From: an uncultured Rhodospirillaceae bacterium
Lineage (GTDB): Bacteria > Pseudomonadota > Alphaproteobacteria > Rhodospirillales > Casp-alpha2
NCBI GenBank assembly: GCA_913030825.1
Contig: CAJWCU010000019.1
Coordinates: 1-64,000, forward strand
Direction: 5' to 3'
DNA: 64,000 nt
In this document: positions 20,146-29,673 of the stretch, piece after piece
Layout: each line of letters starts with the position of its first letter
How positions within the stretch are numbered: the first letter of the stretch is position 1
Program-made: the position numbers and the translations under genes
The notes under the pieces: generated by a model
Database searches by the model: none
The model's input: the letters and a program-made list of their open reading frames with translations, nothing else
Told to the model about the DNA's origin: nothing

Positions 20146-21456
20146 ATGGCGACCGCGCCCGACGCACAGAAATCGATCCCCAGCCAGGAAAACCTGTTGC
20201 TGGATTACGTGCGCCGCCTGGAAAAACACCGGGACGGCCGCATGGTCGTGCACGTCCACTTGTCCCAGTTGCGCCCCTTCAACCGGCGGGAACAGCACAT
20301 CAGGGCGGCGACCTCCAGCTTCGATCCGCTGGTCAGTGCCATGTCCGGCCAATTGTTCGCCTTGCGCAACGCCGACCTGATCTTCGTGTTCAAGGCCGAA
20401 GCCCGGCCGCAGGTCGAAACCGTGGTACAGAAGGTCCGTTTTCTGTTCTCGGACGACCCCCTGATCGCCGAGGCCGATACCCACGAAAAGCCTTTCGCCA
20501 GTTGGTACGACGCCGAAGACAATTACGACGAGGTCCTGCATCTGGCCCGCGACCTGGCGGATGAGGAAGAGGAGCGCCTGACCAAGGTACGTTCGCGCAT
20601 GGATGCGCGTTCGGCCCTTCGCGCCAAGCAGCAGCAAGGCGAACCCCTGACCCCGGATGTCCTGGCCCGGGTCGAAGACGCGTTGGGCCGTGCCGATCTT
20701 TCCAACTATGTGCGCCGCCAGTTCGTCTGCCGGGTCGATTCCAAGCTGGTTCCGGAACAGGAATTTTCCGAACTGTTCATCTCGATCTCGGACCTGCGGG
20801 AAACCCTGATGCCGGGGGTCAACCTGACCTCCAACCGCTGGTTGTTCCATCACCTGACCGAGACCTTGGACAAACGCATGCTGTCCATGTTGTCGAAGAC
20901 GGACGCCATCACCATCACCGGCGAGATCTCCATCAACGCCAACGTCAAGACGCTGCTTTCGGACGATTTCCAGGTCTTCGACGACAACGTCTCGGCGTCG
21001 CGTCGCGGCGCCATGGTCATCGAGTTGCAGAAGGAAGACATCTTCTCCGACCTGCCGGCCTTTTTGATCGCCCGCGAATTCGTTCAGGAACGGGGCTACC
21101 GGGTGTTGCTCGACGGCCTGACCATGCAGACCATGTTCCTGGTCGACCGGGAAAAATTGGGCTGCGACCATGCCAAGTTGATCTGGACCCCGGCCCTCGC
21201 CGATGCCGGTGAGGAGGTCAAGGAACGGCTCCGCGAATTGGCCGCGCAAAGCGGCGGCGGCAAGATGATTCTCTGCCGTTGCGATACGCGCGAGTCCGTG
21301 GAATTCGGCCGCTCCGTCGGGATCGACCGGTTCCAGGGCCGTTTCGTCGAGGGCCTGATCGCCGAAGATGGACGCCGCCGCGATCTGTTGAAGTTGAAGC
21401 ACCGTATTCAGCGCGGCACCGCCGCCGACGATGAAGACGAGGAAATGGTCGAATAG
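20146..21456 (+). CDS. Degenerate EAL-like domain protein, copy 2 of a tandem pair
   Basis: A 436-residue paralogue of the preceding gene, 40 bases downstream and so surely in the same operon. Aligned blocks include HVHLSQLRPFNRRE with HMHLSDLKATNRK, LFALRNADLIFVF with LFQMKNADQIILC, FISISDLRETLMPGVNL with FISIGDLKQRVAPGVNL, EDIFSDLPAFLIAREF with IDIFSDVDAFTIARNM, and RFQGRFVEGLI with RFQGFLMDRLI. It too lacks EAL catalytic residues (GYRVLLDGLT replaces the DDFG region). The C-terminus is acidic (DDEDEEMVE) where copy 1 is basic (RARIKKDRARSAAQ), which suggests the two could form a complementary complex. No transmembrane segment or signal peptide is seen. Confidence 0.72.
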   Translation: MATAPDAQKSIPSQENLLLDYVRRLEKHRDGRMVVHVHLSQLRPFNRREQHIRAATSSFDPLVSAMSGQLFALRNADLIFVFKAEARPQVETVVQKVRFLFSDDPLIAEADTHEKPFASWYDAEDNYDEVLHLARDLADEEEERLTKVRSRMDARSALRAKQQQGEPLTPDVLARVEDALGRADLSNYVRRQFVCRVDSKLVPEQEFSELFISISDLRETLMPGVNLTSNRWLFHHLTETLDKRMLSMLSKTDAITITGEISINANVKTLLSDDFQVFDDNVSASRRGAMVIELQKEDIFSDLPAFLIAREFVQERGYRVLLDGLTMQTMFLVDREKLGCDHAKLIWTPALADAGEEVKERLRELAAQSGGGKMILCRCDTRESVEFGRSVGIDRFQGRFVEGLIAEDGRRRDLLKLKHRIQRGTAADDEDEEMVE

Positions 21457-21484
21457 CCTTCGGCCCGCGCCTCAATCCTTGGCG

Positions 21485-22504
21485 TCAATTCTTATCCGAA
21501 ATTCCCGCCTGCTCGAAGGTCGCCATCCCGGAATGACAGGCCAGCGCCGCGCGCACCAGGCCGACCGCCAATACGGCGCCCGACGCCTCGCCCAGGCGCA
21601 TCCCCAAATCCAATAGGGGCGGCAGGCCCAGGTTGCCCAGCAACTGATCATGTCCCGGTTCGGCCGAGCGGTGCGCCGCCCGGCAATGATCCAATGCGCC
21701 CGCGACCGCCCGCTCCAAACAGGCCGCCGCGGCGCCGGAAACGAAGCCGTCCAGCAACACGGGCACATTTTTATGCCGGGCCGCCGCGACCGCCCCCGCC
21801 ATGGCCGCCAATTCCCGCCCGCCGAGGGCGCGCAACACACCAAGTCCGTCCGCCGGATCGACGCCATTCGCCGCCACCGCCCGTTCGATCACCCGCGCCT
21901 TGAGCGAGATCCCGTCCGCCGCCAGACCCGTGCCCGGCCCGGCCCATTCGGCCCCCGTGCCGCCGTATAGGCCAAGGCAGACCGCCGCCGCCGCCGTGGT
22001 GTTGCCGATGCCCATTTCGCCGACGCACAGAAGGTCGGTGCCGTCGGGCAGGGCCGCCGCCCCGGCGGCGAAGGCATCGCTGAATTCAGCCTCCGACATG
22101 GCGGGGCCGTGGGTGAAATCGGCGGTCGGCTTCTCTAGGTCCAGGGCCGTCACGGCGAGTTCCACCCCAAAGGTTCGGCAGAGCTGATTGACCGCGGCGC
22201 CGCCGGCCTGAAAATTGCCGACCATCTGGGCCGTGACGTCCGGCGGATAGGCGGAAATACCCTGCGCCGTGACGCCGTGATTGCCGGCGAAAACCAGGGC
22301 CTGCACCTTGTCCGCTTTGGGCGTGGCGCGTCCCTGCCAGGCCGCCATCCAAGCGGTGACCTCCTCCAACCGGCCGAGCGATCCCGGCGGTTTGGTCAGC
22401 ATGCCTTCGCGGGCGGCGGCGGCATCCGCGGCGGCGCGGTCCGGGCCGGGAAGGTCCGTCAGCAGATCGATTGCGGGGGGCGTCGGGTCGGTCGGAACTG
22501 TCAC
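21485..22504 (-). CDS. cobT: Nicotinate-nucleotide--dimethylbenzimidazole phosphoribosyltransferase
   Basis: Transfers phosphoribose from nicotinate mononucleotide to dimethylbenzimidazole, making alpha-ribazole phosphate for the lower ligand of cobalamin. The 339-residue protein (GTG start at 22504 with GGAGGAAAC upstream) contains LTKPPGSLGRLEE, VFAGNHGVTAQGISAYP, NFQAGGAAVNQLCR, VGEMGIGNTTAAAA, and DGFVSGAAAACLERA. The catalytic glutamate is expected near the C-terminus, in the segment after LLDLGMRLGE. It is divergent from cobS with a 91-base gap, too short for a B12 riboswitch. Confidence 0.95.
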   Translation of the reverse strand: MTVPTDPTPPAIDLLTDLPGPDRAAADAAAAREGMLTKPPGSLGRLEEVTAWMAAWQGRATPKADKVQALVFAGNHGVTAQGISAYPPDVTAQMVGNFQAGGAAVNQLCRTFGVELAVTALDLEKPTADFTHGPAMSEAEFSDAFAAGAAALPDGTDLLCVGEMGIGNTTAAAAVCLGLYGGTGAEWAGPGTGLAADGISLKARVIERAVAANGVDPADGLGVLRALGGRELAAMAGAVAAARHKNVPVLLDGFVSGAAAACLERAVAGALDHCRAAHRSAEPGHDQLLGNLGLPPLLDLGMRLGEASGAVLAVGLVRAALACHSGMATFEQAGISDKN

Positions 22505-22595
22505 GGTTCTTGTTTCCTCCTGTATTGCAGGTCACATATAACCCAATCATTCTTGCGCCGCGCCGCTAAATCATCCACCGCCGGAGAGCCTTTTC

Positions 22596-23408
22596 GTGTC
22601 CGACGCCCCCGACGACCCAGCGATCGAAAACCAGACGGCGGGTACCGCCCAGCCGATCTGGGCGGACGTTCCCCTCGCGGTCGCGTTTCTCACGCGCCTG
22701 CCCGTTCCCGCCCGCCACGATGCGGGGCCGGGGGCGCTGGCCCGTGCCGGTTGGGCTTTTCCCCTGGCGGGTCTGCTGGTCGGCGGGCTGGGGGCGGCGG
22801 TCATCATGGCGACGGCGGGCACGGGCCTGCATCCCATCGCGGCGGCCTTGTTGGCGCTTGCCGTCATGGCCGTGATCACGGGCGCATTGCACGAAGACGG
22901 TCTCGCCGACTTTGCCGACGGTCTCGGCGTGCATGGGCGCGAGCGGCGGTTGGAGGTCATGCGCGATTCCCGGACCGGCGCCTTCGGCGTGCTGGCCTTG
23001 GTCTTCGCGACCGGGTTGAAGGCGACGGCGTTGGCCTCCGTCCCCGGGCCGGGGTCGGCGGCGCTGGCCCTGATTGCGGCAGCGGCCCTGTCCCGCGCGG
23101 TCATGGTCCCGGCCATGGCGATGCTGGCCCCGGCGCGGGCCGATGGTTTATCAAAGGGCGCCGGGCGTCCGCCGATCTGGGCGGCGGGCTTGGCGGTCGC
23201 ACTCGGCTTGGCCGCATTCGGTTTGCTTTGGCCGCTGTTCGGTGGCGGCGCGATTGCCGCGGCGGCGGCGGGATTGGCGGCGGCGCTGTTCATGTGCTGG
23301 GCGATGCATGCGGCGGTCGGTGGCCAGACGGGCGACACGCTCGGCGCGCAGCAGCAGGTGACGGAACTTGTGATCTATTTGACGGTCGCGACCTTAGAGA
23401 TCGCGTAA
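22596..23408 (+). CDS. cobS: Adenosylcobinamide-GDP ribazoletransferase (cobalamin synthase)
   Basis: Joins adenosylcobinamide-GDP and alpha-ribazole to give adenosylcobalamin, an inner-membrane step. The 270-residue protein starts at GTG 22596 (CGGAGAG ribosome-binding site). It has FLTRLPVP near the N-terminus, the family motif HEDGLADFADGLG followed by RRLEVMRDSRTGAFG, and several hydrophobic Ala/Gly-rich segments consistent with a polytopic protein. It begins the plus-strand cob run. A 20-odd-residue N-terminal extension (SDAPDDPAIENQTAG) precedes the usual start. Confidence 0.94.
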   Translation: MSDAPDDPAIENQTAGTAQPIWADVPLAVAFLTRLPVPARHDAGPGALARAGWAFPLAGLLVGGLGAAVIMATAGTGLHPIAAALLALAVMAVITGALHEDGLADFADGLGVHGRERRLEVMRDSRTGAFGVLALVFATGLKATALASVPGPGSAALALIAAAALSRAVMVPAMAMLAPARADGLSKGAGRPPIWAAGLAVALGLAAFGLLWPLFGGGAIAAAAAGLAAALFMCWAMHAAVGGQTGDTLGAQQQVTELVIYLTVATLEIA

Positions 23409-23439
23409 CGATAAGAAACCGAACGACGGAGGACATGCG

Positions 23440-24135
23440 GTGACGAAACGAAAAGACATGCCCGGGGTGACCCGATGGTGGTGGGTGCGCCATGCCCCGG
23501 TGCCCAGCGTCGTCGGCACGATCTACGGCGGCAACGACGTCCCCTGCGATGTCTCCGACCGGGAAAGCTTCCGCCACCTGGCGTCGGCCCTGCCCCAGGA
23601 CGCGCTGTGGCTGTCCAGCCATCTCAGCCGCACCCATAAGACCGCCGAGGCGATCCGCCAGGAAGCGGCGGGCCTGGACCCGGCGCCCGCGTTTCCCGAC
23701 CCGGTCGCCGAGGAACATCTAGGCGAACAATCCTTCGGCGATTGGCAGGGCCATACCTGGGACGAGATGGAAACCATGGACCCGGTGGGCTTCGCCAAGT
23801 TCTGGGAGACCCCGGCGCGATCGCGCCCGCCCGGCGGCGAAAGTTTCGCGGATCTGGTCGCCCGCGTCTCGGGCGTCATCGACCGCTATACGGAAAGCCA
23901 CGCCGGGCGCGACATCGTCGCGGTGACCCATGGCGGCACCATCCGCGCCGCCATGGCGCATTCGCTGGGGCTGGAGCCCGAGGGCGCCATGTCCTTCACC
24001 ATCTCGACGCTCTCGGTGACATGCCTGGAGCACGTCGCGGGCGGCTTGCTGCGCGGCAAGGGCGGGGCCTGGCGCGTCGTCCGGGTCAACGCGCCGCCCC
24101 ATGGCGTCGACACCCTGGTCAAAGGGGGCCATTGA
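23440..24135 (+). CDS. Histidine phosphatase family protein, probable alpha-ribazole phosphatase
   Basis: Phosphoglycerate-mutase-like phosphatase of 231 residues (GTG 23440 with CGGAGGA upstream). The catalytic histidine motif reads WWVRHAPVP, the second conserved stretch is LSSHLSRTHKTAEAI, and the second histidine is in VTHGGTIRAAMAH. The position between cobS and cobU, with a TGATG stop/start overlap to cobU, suggests a CobC-type alpha-ribazole-5'-phosphate phosphatase that completes the nucleotide loop. The RHAP motif rather than RHGE is common in CobC-like members. The exact substrate is inference from context. Confidence 0.85.
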   Translation: MTKRKDMPGVTRWWWVRHAPVPSVVGTIYGGNDVPCDVSDRESFRHLASALPQDALWLSSHLSRTHKTAEAIRQEAAGLDPAPAFPDPVAEEHLGEQSFGDWQGHTWDEMETMDPVGFAKFWETPARSRPPGGESFADLVARVSGVIDRYTESHAGRDIVAVTHGGTIRAAMAHSLGLEPEGAMSFTISTLSVTCLEHVAGGLLRGKGGAWRVVRVNAPPHGVDTLVKGGH

Positions 24136-24668
24136 TGGACGGCGGGCTTCCCCCGATCACCTTGATCCTCGGCGGGCAACGCTCGGGCAAGAGCCGGCTT
24201 GCCGAAACATTGATCGAGGATGCCGCCGGCGGCGGGCTATATCTCGCCACCGCCGAGGCGCGGGACGGCGAAATGACCGACCGCATCGCCGCCCATCGGG
24301 CGCGCCGCGGCCCCGATTGGGAAACGGTCGAGGAGCCCTTGGACATTCTGGAACAGATCGTCGAGCACGCGGCCCCCGACCGCCCGATCCTGGTCGATTG
24401 CCTGACGCTCTGGCTGTCGAACGTCATGGCGGCGGGCCGCGACCCGGGCCGCGCGGTCGAGGACTTGGCGGCCGGGCTCGAGGGCCTCGCCGGGCCGGTG
24501 GTTTTCGTATCGAACGAGGTCGGCCTGGGCGTGATCCCGGCCAACGCCTTGGCCCGCGCCTTCGCCGACGCGGCGGGGATCGCCAATCAACGGCTGGCCC
24601 AGCGGGCCGACCGTGTGCTATTCACGGCGGCCGGGTTGCCCATGGTCTTGAAGGGCCGCCCGCTATAA
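24135..24668 (+). CDS. cobU: Bifunctional adenosylcobinamide kinase / adenosylcobinamide-phosphate guanylyltransferase
   Basis: Phosphorylates adenosylcobinamide and transfers GMP to it. From ATG 24135 the product has 177 residues: Walker A LILGGQRSGKSRLAE, ATAEARDGEMTDRIAAHRARR with the guanylylated histidine region, VDCLTLWLSN, and VSNEVGLGVIPANALAR. All are typical of CobP/CobU. In the ORF track it is the tail of an over-extended ORF (23742-24668). Its ATG overlaps the stop of the upstream phosphatase gene, so translation is probably coupled. A TATAAT occurs at 24664, across its stop, without a clear -35. Confidence 0.95.
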   Translation: MDGGLPPITLILGGQRSGKSRLAETLIEDAAGGGLYLATAEARDGEMTDRIAAHRARRGPDWETVEEPLDILEQIVEHAAPDRPILVDCLTLWLSNVMAAGRDPGRAVEDLAAGLEGLAGPVVFVSNEVGLGVIPANALARAFADAAGIANQRLAQRADRVLFTAAGLPMVLKGRPL

Positions 24669-24699
24669 TTCGCCACGCAGTCAAAGGTCCCCCGCATTC

Positions 24700-25722
24700 A
24701 TGAAAATCCCCGCCACCGTCATCACCGGCTTTCTCGGCGCCGGTAAAACGACCCTGATCCGCCATTTGTTGCAGAACGCGGGGGGGCGGCGGATCGCGTT
24801 GGTCATCAACGAATTCGGGGACCTGGGCGTCGACCGCGAGGTCATCAACGGCTGCGCCATCGAAGGCTGCGCCGAAGACGACGTGGTGGAACTGGCCAAC
24901 GGCTGCATCTGCTGCACCGTCGCCGACGATTTCCTGCCGACCATGGAAATGCTGCTCGACCGGCCGGAGCCGCCGGACCATATCGTGATCGAGACTTCGG
25001 GCCTGGCGTTGCCCAAGCCCCTGGTCAAGGCCTTCACCTGGCCGGAGATCCGTGCCCGCGTGACCGTCGACGGCGTGATCGCCGTGGTCGACGCGCCCGC
25101 CGTCGCCGCCGGGACCTTCGCCCATGATCCGAACGCCGTCGCCGAACAACGCGAAGCCGACGACAACCTGGACCATCATTCGCCGCTGGAAGAAGTCTTC
25201 GAAGATCAGCTGCTGGCCGCCGACATGGTGCTGCTGAACAAGGCCGATCTGGTCGATGCCGACGCCATGGCGGGGGTGCGCAAACTGGTGGAAAGTGAGT
25301 TGCCGCGCGCGGTCAAGATCGTCGAAACCCGGCACGGCACGTTGGATGCCTCGGTCCTGCTGGGACTGCAGGCCGGGGCCGAGGACGACCTGGACGCCCG
25401 CCCGTCCCACCACGAAGACCACGACGAACACGATCACGACGATTTCGAAAGCTTCGAAGTGGTGATCGGGGGCTCGGCCGACCCGGACGCCCTGAAATCC
25501 CGGATCGAGGCCGCTGCCCGCGACCACGGCATCCTGCGGGTGAAAGGCTTCGTTCATGTCGAAGGCAAGCCGCGCCGCCACGTGATCCAGGGCGTCGGGG
25601 CCCGCATCGACGGCTATTACGACCGCCCCTGGGCGGACGGCGAAGCCAAGGAAAGCCGTTTGGTGGTTATCGGGCTGCACGGCCTGGACCGCGCCGCCGT
25701 GACCCGCGCGCTGGCGGGCTAA
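24700..25722 (+). CDS. cobW: CobW-family GTP-binding metallochaperone
   Basis: G3E GTPase of 340 residues, inferred to deliver cobalt to the CobNST chelatase. It has Walker A GFLGAGKTTLIRHLL, the metal-binding CxCC motif in ELANGCICCTVADDF, the NKADLVDADAM guanine-specificity motif, and a histidine/aspartate-rich stretch (RPSHHEDHDEHDHDDFE, around residue 238) that probably binds metal. The C-terminal CobW_C domain includes LRVKGFVHVEGK. Position directly before cobN supports a CobW role rather than a zinc chaperone (ZigA/YciC type), though the His-rich loop is shared by both. Confidence 0.92.
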   Translation: MKIPATVITGFLGAGKTTLIRHLLQNAGGRRIALVINEFGDLGVDREVINGCAIEGCAEDDVVELANGCICCTVADDFLPTMEMLLDRPEPPDHIVIETSGLALPKPLVKAFTWPEIRARVTVDGVIAVVDAPAVAAGTFAHDPNAVAEQREADDNLDHHSPLEEVFEDQLLAADMVLLNKADLVDADAMAGVRKLVESELPRAVKIVETRHGTLDASVLLGLQAGAEDDLDARPSHHEDHDEHDHDDFESFEVVIGGSADPDALKSRIEAAARDHGILRVKGFVHVEGKPRRHVIQGVGARIDGYYDRPWADGEAKESRLVVIGLHGLDRAAVTRALAG

Positions 25723-25808
25723 TCCCCGCCCGTCATTCCGGGGTTCGCCCGGGCCCCTGCCTCTCCTATATATAAGACCGCCATCTCAAGAGACCCGCGG
25801 AGCAACCT

Positions 25809-28800
25809 TTGCACCTTCTTGCCGCCCAACCCGGCACAGTCGACGACGGATCGGAGGCCCTGGACCTGGGGCAGACGCCGGGCGACATCGTCGTGCTCTC
25901 GGCGGCGGATACGGAACTGGCGGCCCTGGCCCAGGCCCAGGCACGGCGCCTGACGGACGATCCCTCTGGACCCTCGCTGCGGCTCGCCAACGTCATGCAC
26001 CTCGCGCACAACATGAGCGTCGATCTTTACGTCGATGCGGTGATCCGCCATGCGCGGCTGGTCGTCGTGCGCCTGTTGGGTGGGCGGGCCTATTGGCCCT
26101 ACGGCGTCGAACAGTTGGCCGAGGCGGCGGCGGCCCGTGGCATCCCGCTCGCCTTCCTGCCGGGCGACGACGCGCCCGATGCCGAACTCGCCGATTGGTC
26201 CAACCTGCCGCGCCCGGCGCAGCATCGTCTTTGGCAGTATCTGGTGCAGGGCGGGCCGACCAACGCCGACCGGTTCCTCGATTATGCGGCGGCGCTGATC
26301 TCGGGCGGCGACGACGACGCGCTCGACCCGGAACCACTGCTCGCCGCAGGGCTTTATTGGCCGGGTGAAGAGGCGACCGATCTCGACGCCCTTCGCACCT
26401 ATTGGACGGCGGGCGCCCCTGTCGCGGCGTTGGTGTTCTACCGCGCGCTGATGCAGGCCGGGAACCTGGACGCCGTCGATGCCCTGGTCGCGTCTTTGGT
26501 GCGGGCCGGGCTCAATCCCCTGCCGGTCTATGTGAAGAGTTTGAAGGACCCGGTCTCGGCGGCGACCTTGGAAGGTTTGTTCGCCGACGCCCCGCCCGCC
26601 GTCGTCCTGAACGCGACGGGTTTCGCCGTCACCGCGCCGGGCACCGACCGCATTGGCGGCGCCCGCGATCCCGGGCCGCTCGACCGCGCGGGCGCGCCGG
26701 TGCTGCAGGCCGTGTTCTCCGGCGGTGCTTTGGCGGGCTGGCGGGACGGCACCCACGGACTCGGCCCCCGCGACATCGCCATGAACGTCGCCCTGCCGGA
26801 AGTCGACGGCCGCGTCTTCACCCGCGCCGTCTCGTTCAAGGGATCGGCCCGGCGGGACGAGGCGACCCAGACCGACATCGTGCGGTACGAGCCCGTCCCA
26901 GACCGCGTCGATTTCGTCGCCGACCTGGCGGCCGGCTGGGCGCGGCTTGCGGGCAAGCAGACGGAAGACCGCCGCGTCGCGCTGGTCCTCGCCAACTATC
27001 CCAATCGCGACGGGCGCATCGGTAACGGCGTCGGCCTGGATACACCGGCGGCGGCGGTCAACCTGTTGGGCGAAATGCAAGATGCGGGATACGCCGTCGA
27101 TGGCGTTCCGGCGGACGGCAACGCGTTGGTTCGCCGATTGCTGGCCGGGCCGACCAACGATCACCGTGCGCTGCATGAGCGGGAATGGGACGAAACGCTC
27201 TCGTTCGCCGACTATCAGATGTTTTTCGCGGACCTGCCAAAGGCCGTGCAGACGGCAGTGCTGGACCGTTGGGGCCCGCCCGAAGGCGATCCCTTTTACC
27301 GGGCGGGCGACGTCGATTGCGGGCGGTTCGCCGTCGCGGCGTTCCGCCTGGGCAAGGTCGCGGTCTGCCTGCAACCGGCGCGCGGCTACAACATCGATCC
27401 GAAATCCAGCTACCATGACCCGGACCTGGTGCCGCCGCATGCCTACCTCGCGTTCCATGCCTGGATGCGCCGCGAGTTCCGCGCGGACGCCGTCATCCAC
27501 ATGGGCAAGCACGGCAATCTGGAATGGCTGCCCGGCAAGTCGCTGGCGCTGTCCGAAGACTGCTTCCCGGAAGCGGCGCTCGGCCCCCTGCCCAACGTCT
27601 ATCCCTTCATTGTCAACGACCCCGGCGAAGGCACGCAGGCCAAGCGGCGCGCCGCCGCCGTCATCGTCGATCACCTGACCCCGCCGCTGACCCGCGCTGA
27701 AAGCTACGGACCCCTGAAAGACCTGGAAGCCCTGGTCGACGAATATTACGAAGCGGCCGGCGTCGACCGGCGGCGGCTGAAGGTGCTGGAAGGCGAGATA
27801 CTTTCCCTCTGCCGGGCGACCGGGATCGACGCCGACTGCGGCATCACCGATGACGACGGGACCGAAGACGCCCTGGCGCGGCTCGACAATTATTTGTGCG
27901 AGCTGAAAGAACTTCAGATCAGGGACGGCCTGCACATCCTCGGCACCGCGCCGGAAGGACAGGAGTTGACCGACCTTCTGGTCGCCCTGGCCCGCGTGCC
28001 GCGCGGCGGCAAGGCCGAGGATGCCTCGCTCCTCCGCGCTCTCGCGTCTGACCTGGACCTGACCGGCGCGGGCGAGGACGCTTTCGACCCGTTGGCCTGC
28101 GACATGGCGACCCCTTGGTCCGGCCCGCGCCCGGACGTGCTGGCGACCCTGTCCGATGCCCCCTGGCGTACGGCGGGCGACACGGTCGAACGTCTGGAAT
28201 TGCTCGCTGGCCAACTCGTCGCGGACGAGGCGGCGGCCCCGGACGCCTGGGCGGCCAGCGCGCCGGTCCTGGCCTTTGTTGAGAATGCCCTGCGTCCCGC
28301 CGTCCGGGCTTCCGGCCAGGCCGAGACCAAGGGCGTGCTGACCGCGCTCGACGGCCGCTTCGTCGCTCCCGGGCCTTCCGGCGCGCCGACGCGCGGGCGG
28401 CCCGACGTGCTGCCGACCGGGCGCAATTTCTATTCCGTCGATACCCGCACGGTGCCGACGCCCGCCGCCTGGCAACTGGGGTGGAAGGCCGCGTCGTTGT
28501 TGGTCGAACGCCACGCCCAGGATCATGGCGATTGGCCGAAATCCATCGCCGTTTCGGCCTGGGGCACGTCGAACATGCGGACAGGCGGCGACGACATCGC
28601 CCAGGCGCTGGCGCTGTTGGGGGTGAAGCCGCAATGGGATGGCCCGTCGCGCCGCGTCACCGGGTTCGAGGTTCTGCCCGTATCGGTCCTGGGCCGCCCG
28701 CGCGTCGATGTGACGCTGCGCATTTCCGGTTTCTTCCGTGATGCCTTTCCGGGGCTGATCGATCTGTTCGATAGCGCCGTCCGCGCCGTCGCGGCATTGG

Positions 28801-29591
28801 ACGAAGGCGAAGACGACAATCCGTTGGCCGCCCGCGTCAAGGCGGACGTGGCGCAAATGGGCGGCGACGACGCGATGCGGATGGCGACGCATCGGGTCTT
28901 CGGCTCCATGCCGGGGGCTTACGGTGCGGGTCTGCAGGCGTTGATCGACGAAAAAGGCTGGGAGACGGAAGACGACCTTGCCAAGGCTTACGTCGCCTGG
29001 GGCGGCTATGCTTATGGGGCGGGGGCCGAGGGCAAACCGGCGCACGGCCTGTTCGAACGGCGGTTGAAATCCGCCGACGCGGTCCTGCAGAACCAGGACA
29101 ACCGTGAACATGATCTGTTGGACTCCGACGACTACTATCAGTTCCAGGGTGGCCTGACCGCCGCCGTGCGGTCCCTGAAAGGCGAACAGCCCGCCGTCTA
29201 TTTCGGCGATACCTCGCGCCCGGAAACGCCCCGAATCCGGACGCTGGAGGAAGAGATCGGCCGCGTGGTTCGTGCAAGGGCGGCCAATCCGAAATGGATC
29301 AAGGGCGTCATGCGCCACGGTTACAAGGGGGCCTTCGAAATGGCGGCGACGGTCGATTACCTGTTCGCCTTCGCCGCCACGGCGCGCTGTGTCGCCGGCC
29401 ATCATTTCGACATGCTGTTCCAGGCTTATTTGGAAGACGACGACGTGCAGGCGTTCCTGGCGGACAACAACCCTGACGCCATGCGAGACATGGCGGCGCG
29501 GTTCCTGGAGGCCCAGGATCGGGGGCTCTGGCAGACGCGTTTGAATTCCACGCGGCCCCTATTGGAGCGTCTTGCCACCGGGGCGCGATGA
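25809..29591 (+). CDS. cobN: Cobaltochelatase subunit CobN
   Basis: Large subunit of the ATP-dependent aerobic cobaltochelatase that inserts cobalt into hydrogenobyrinic acid a,c-diamide. The 1260-residue product starts at TTG 25809 (MHLLAAQPGTVDDGSEA; CGGAG ribosome-binding site), and this N-terminus is the family-typical one. Conserved segments include LRLANVMHLAHNMSVDLY, VRLLGGRAYWPYGVE, MGKHGNLEWLPGKS, PFIVNDPGEGTQAKRRA and WGTSNMRTGGDDIAQAL. Length matches CobN. The small ATPase subunits CobS/CobT of the chelatase are not in the window (the genes cobS and cobT called here are the nucleotide-loop enzymes). The minus-strand ORF at 25719-29405 is its shadow. Confidence 0.96.
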   Translation: MHLLAAQPGTVDDGSEALDLGQTPGDIVVLSAADTELAALAQAQARRLTDDPSGPSLRLANVMHLAHNMSVDLYVDAVIRHARLVVVRLLGGRAYWPYGVEQLAEAAAARGIPLAFLPGDDAPDAELADWSNLPRPAQHRLWQYLVQGGPTNADRFLDYAAALISGGDDDALDPEPLLAAGLYWPGEEATDLDALRTYWTAGAPVAALVFYRALMQAGNLDAVDALVASLVRAGLNPLPVYVKSLKDPVSAATLEGLFADAPPAVVLNATGFAVTAPGTDRIGGARDPGPLDRAGAPVLQAVFSGGALAGWRDGTHGLGPRDIAMNVALPEVDGRVFTRAVSFKGSARRDEATQTDIVRYEPVPDRVDFVADLAAGWARLAGKQTEDRRVALVLANYPNRDGRIGNGVGLDTPAAAVNLLGEMQDAGYAVDGVPADGNALVRRLLAGPTNDHRALHEREWDETLSFADYQMFFADLPKAVQTAVLDRWGPPEGDPFYRAGDVDCGRFAVAAFRLGKVAVCLQPARGYNIDPKSSYHDPDLVPPHAYLAFHAWMRREFRADAVIHMGKHGNLEWLPGKSLALSEDCFPEAALGPLPNVYPFIVNDPGEGTQAKRRAAAVIVDHLTPPLTRAESYGPLKDLEALVDEYYEAAGVDRRRLKVLEGEILSLCRATGIDADCGITDDDGTEDALARLDNYLCELKELQIRDGLHILGTAPEGQELTDLLVALARVPRGGKAEDASLLRALASDLDLTGAGEDAFDPLACDMATPWSGPRPDVLATLSDAPWRTAGDTVERLELLAGQLVADEAAAPDAWAASAPVLAFVENALRPAVRASGQAETKGVLTALDGRFVAPGPSGAPTRGRPDVLPTGRNFYSVDTRTVPTPAAWQLGWKAASLLVERHAQDHGDWPKSIAVSAWGTSNMRTGGDDIAQALALLGVKPQWDGPSRRVTGFEVLPVSVLGRPRVDVTLRISGFFRDAFPGLIDLFDSAVRAVAALDEGEDDNPLAARVKADVAQMGGDDAMRMATHRVFGSMPGAYGAGLQALIDEKGWETEDDLAKAYVAWGGYAYGAGAEGKPAHGLFERRLKSADAVLQNQDNREHDLLDSDDYYQFQGGLTAAVRSLKGEQPAVYFGDTSRPETPRIRTLEEEIGRVVRARAANPKWIKGVMRHGYKGAFEMAATVDYLFAFAATARCVAGHHFDMLFQAYLEDDDVQAFLADNNPDAMRDMAARFLEAQDRGLWQTRLNSTRPLLERLATGAR

Positions 29592-29673
29592 GGCGACGGG
29601 CGACGCCGGAGTTGACGGCGAGGCCCGGAAGCCGGGATAAGTGAAGACTGGCCCAAAGGAGGGGGATGCCCCC

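Noticed and set aside
22505-22595. B12 riboswitch between cobT and cobS
   Set aside because: The 91-base gap is too short and no B12-box-like sequence was found there or in the other gaps of the cob cluster.
25719-29405. 1228-residue minus-strand ORF
   Set aside because: It is the antisense of cobN; long open antisense frames are expected in high-GC genes and nothing in it looks like a protein family.
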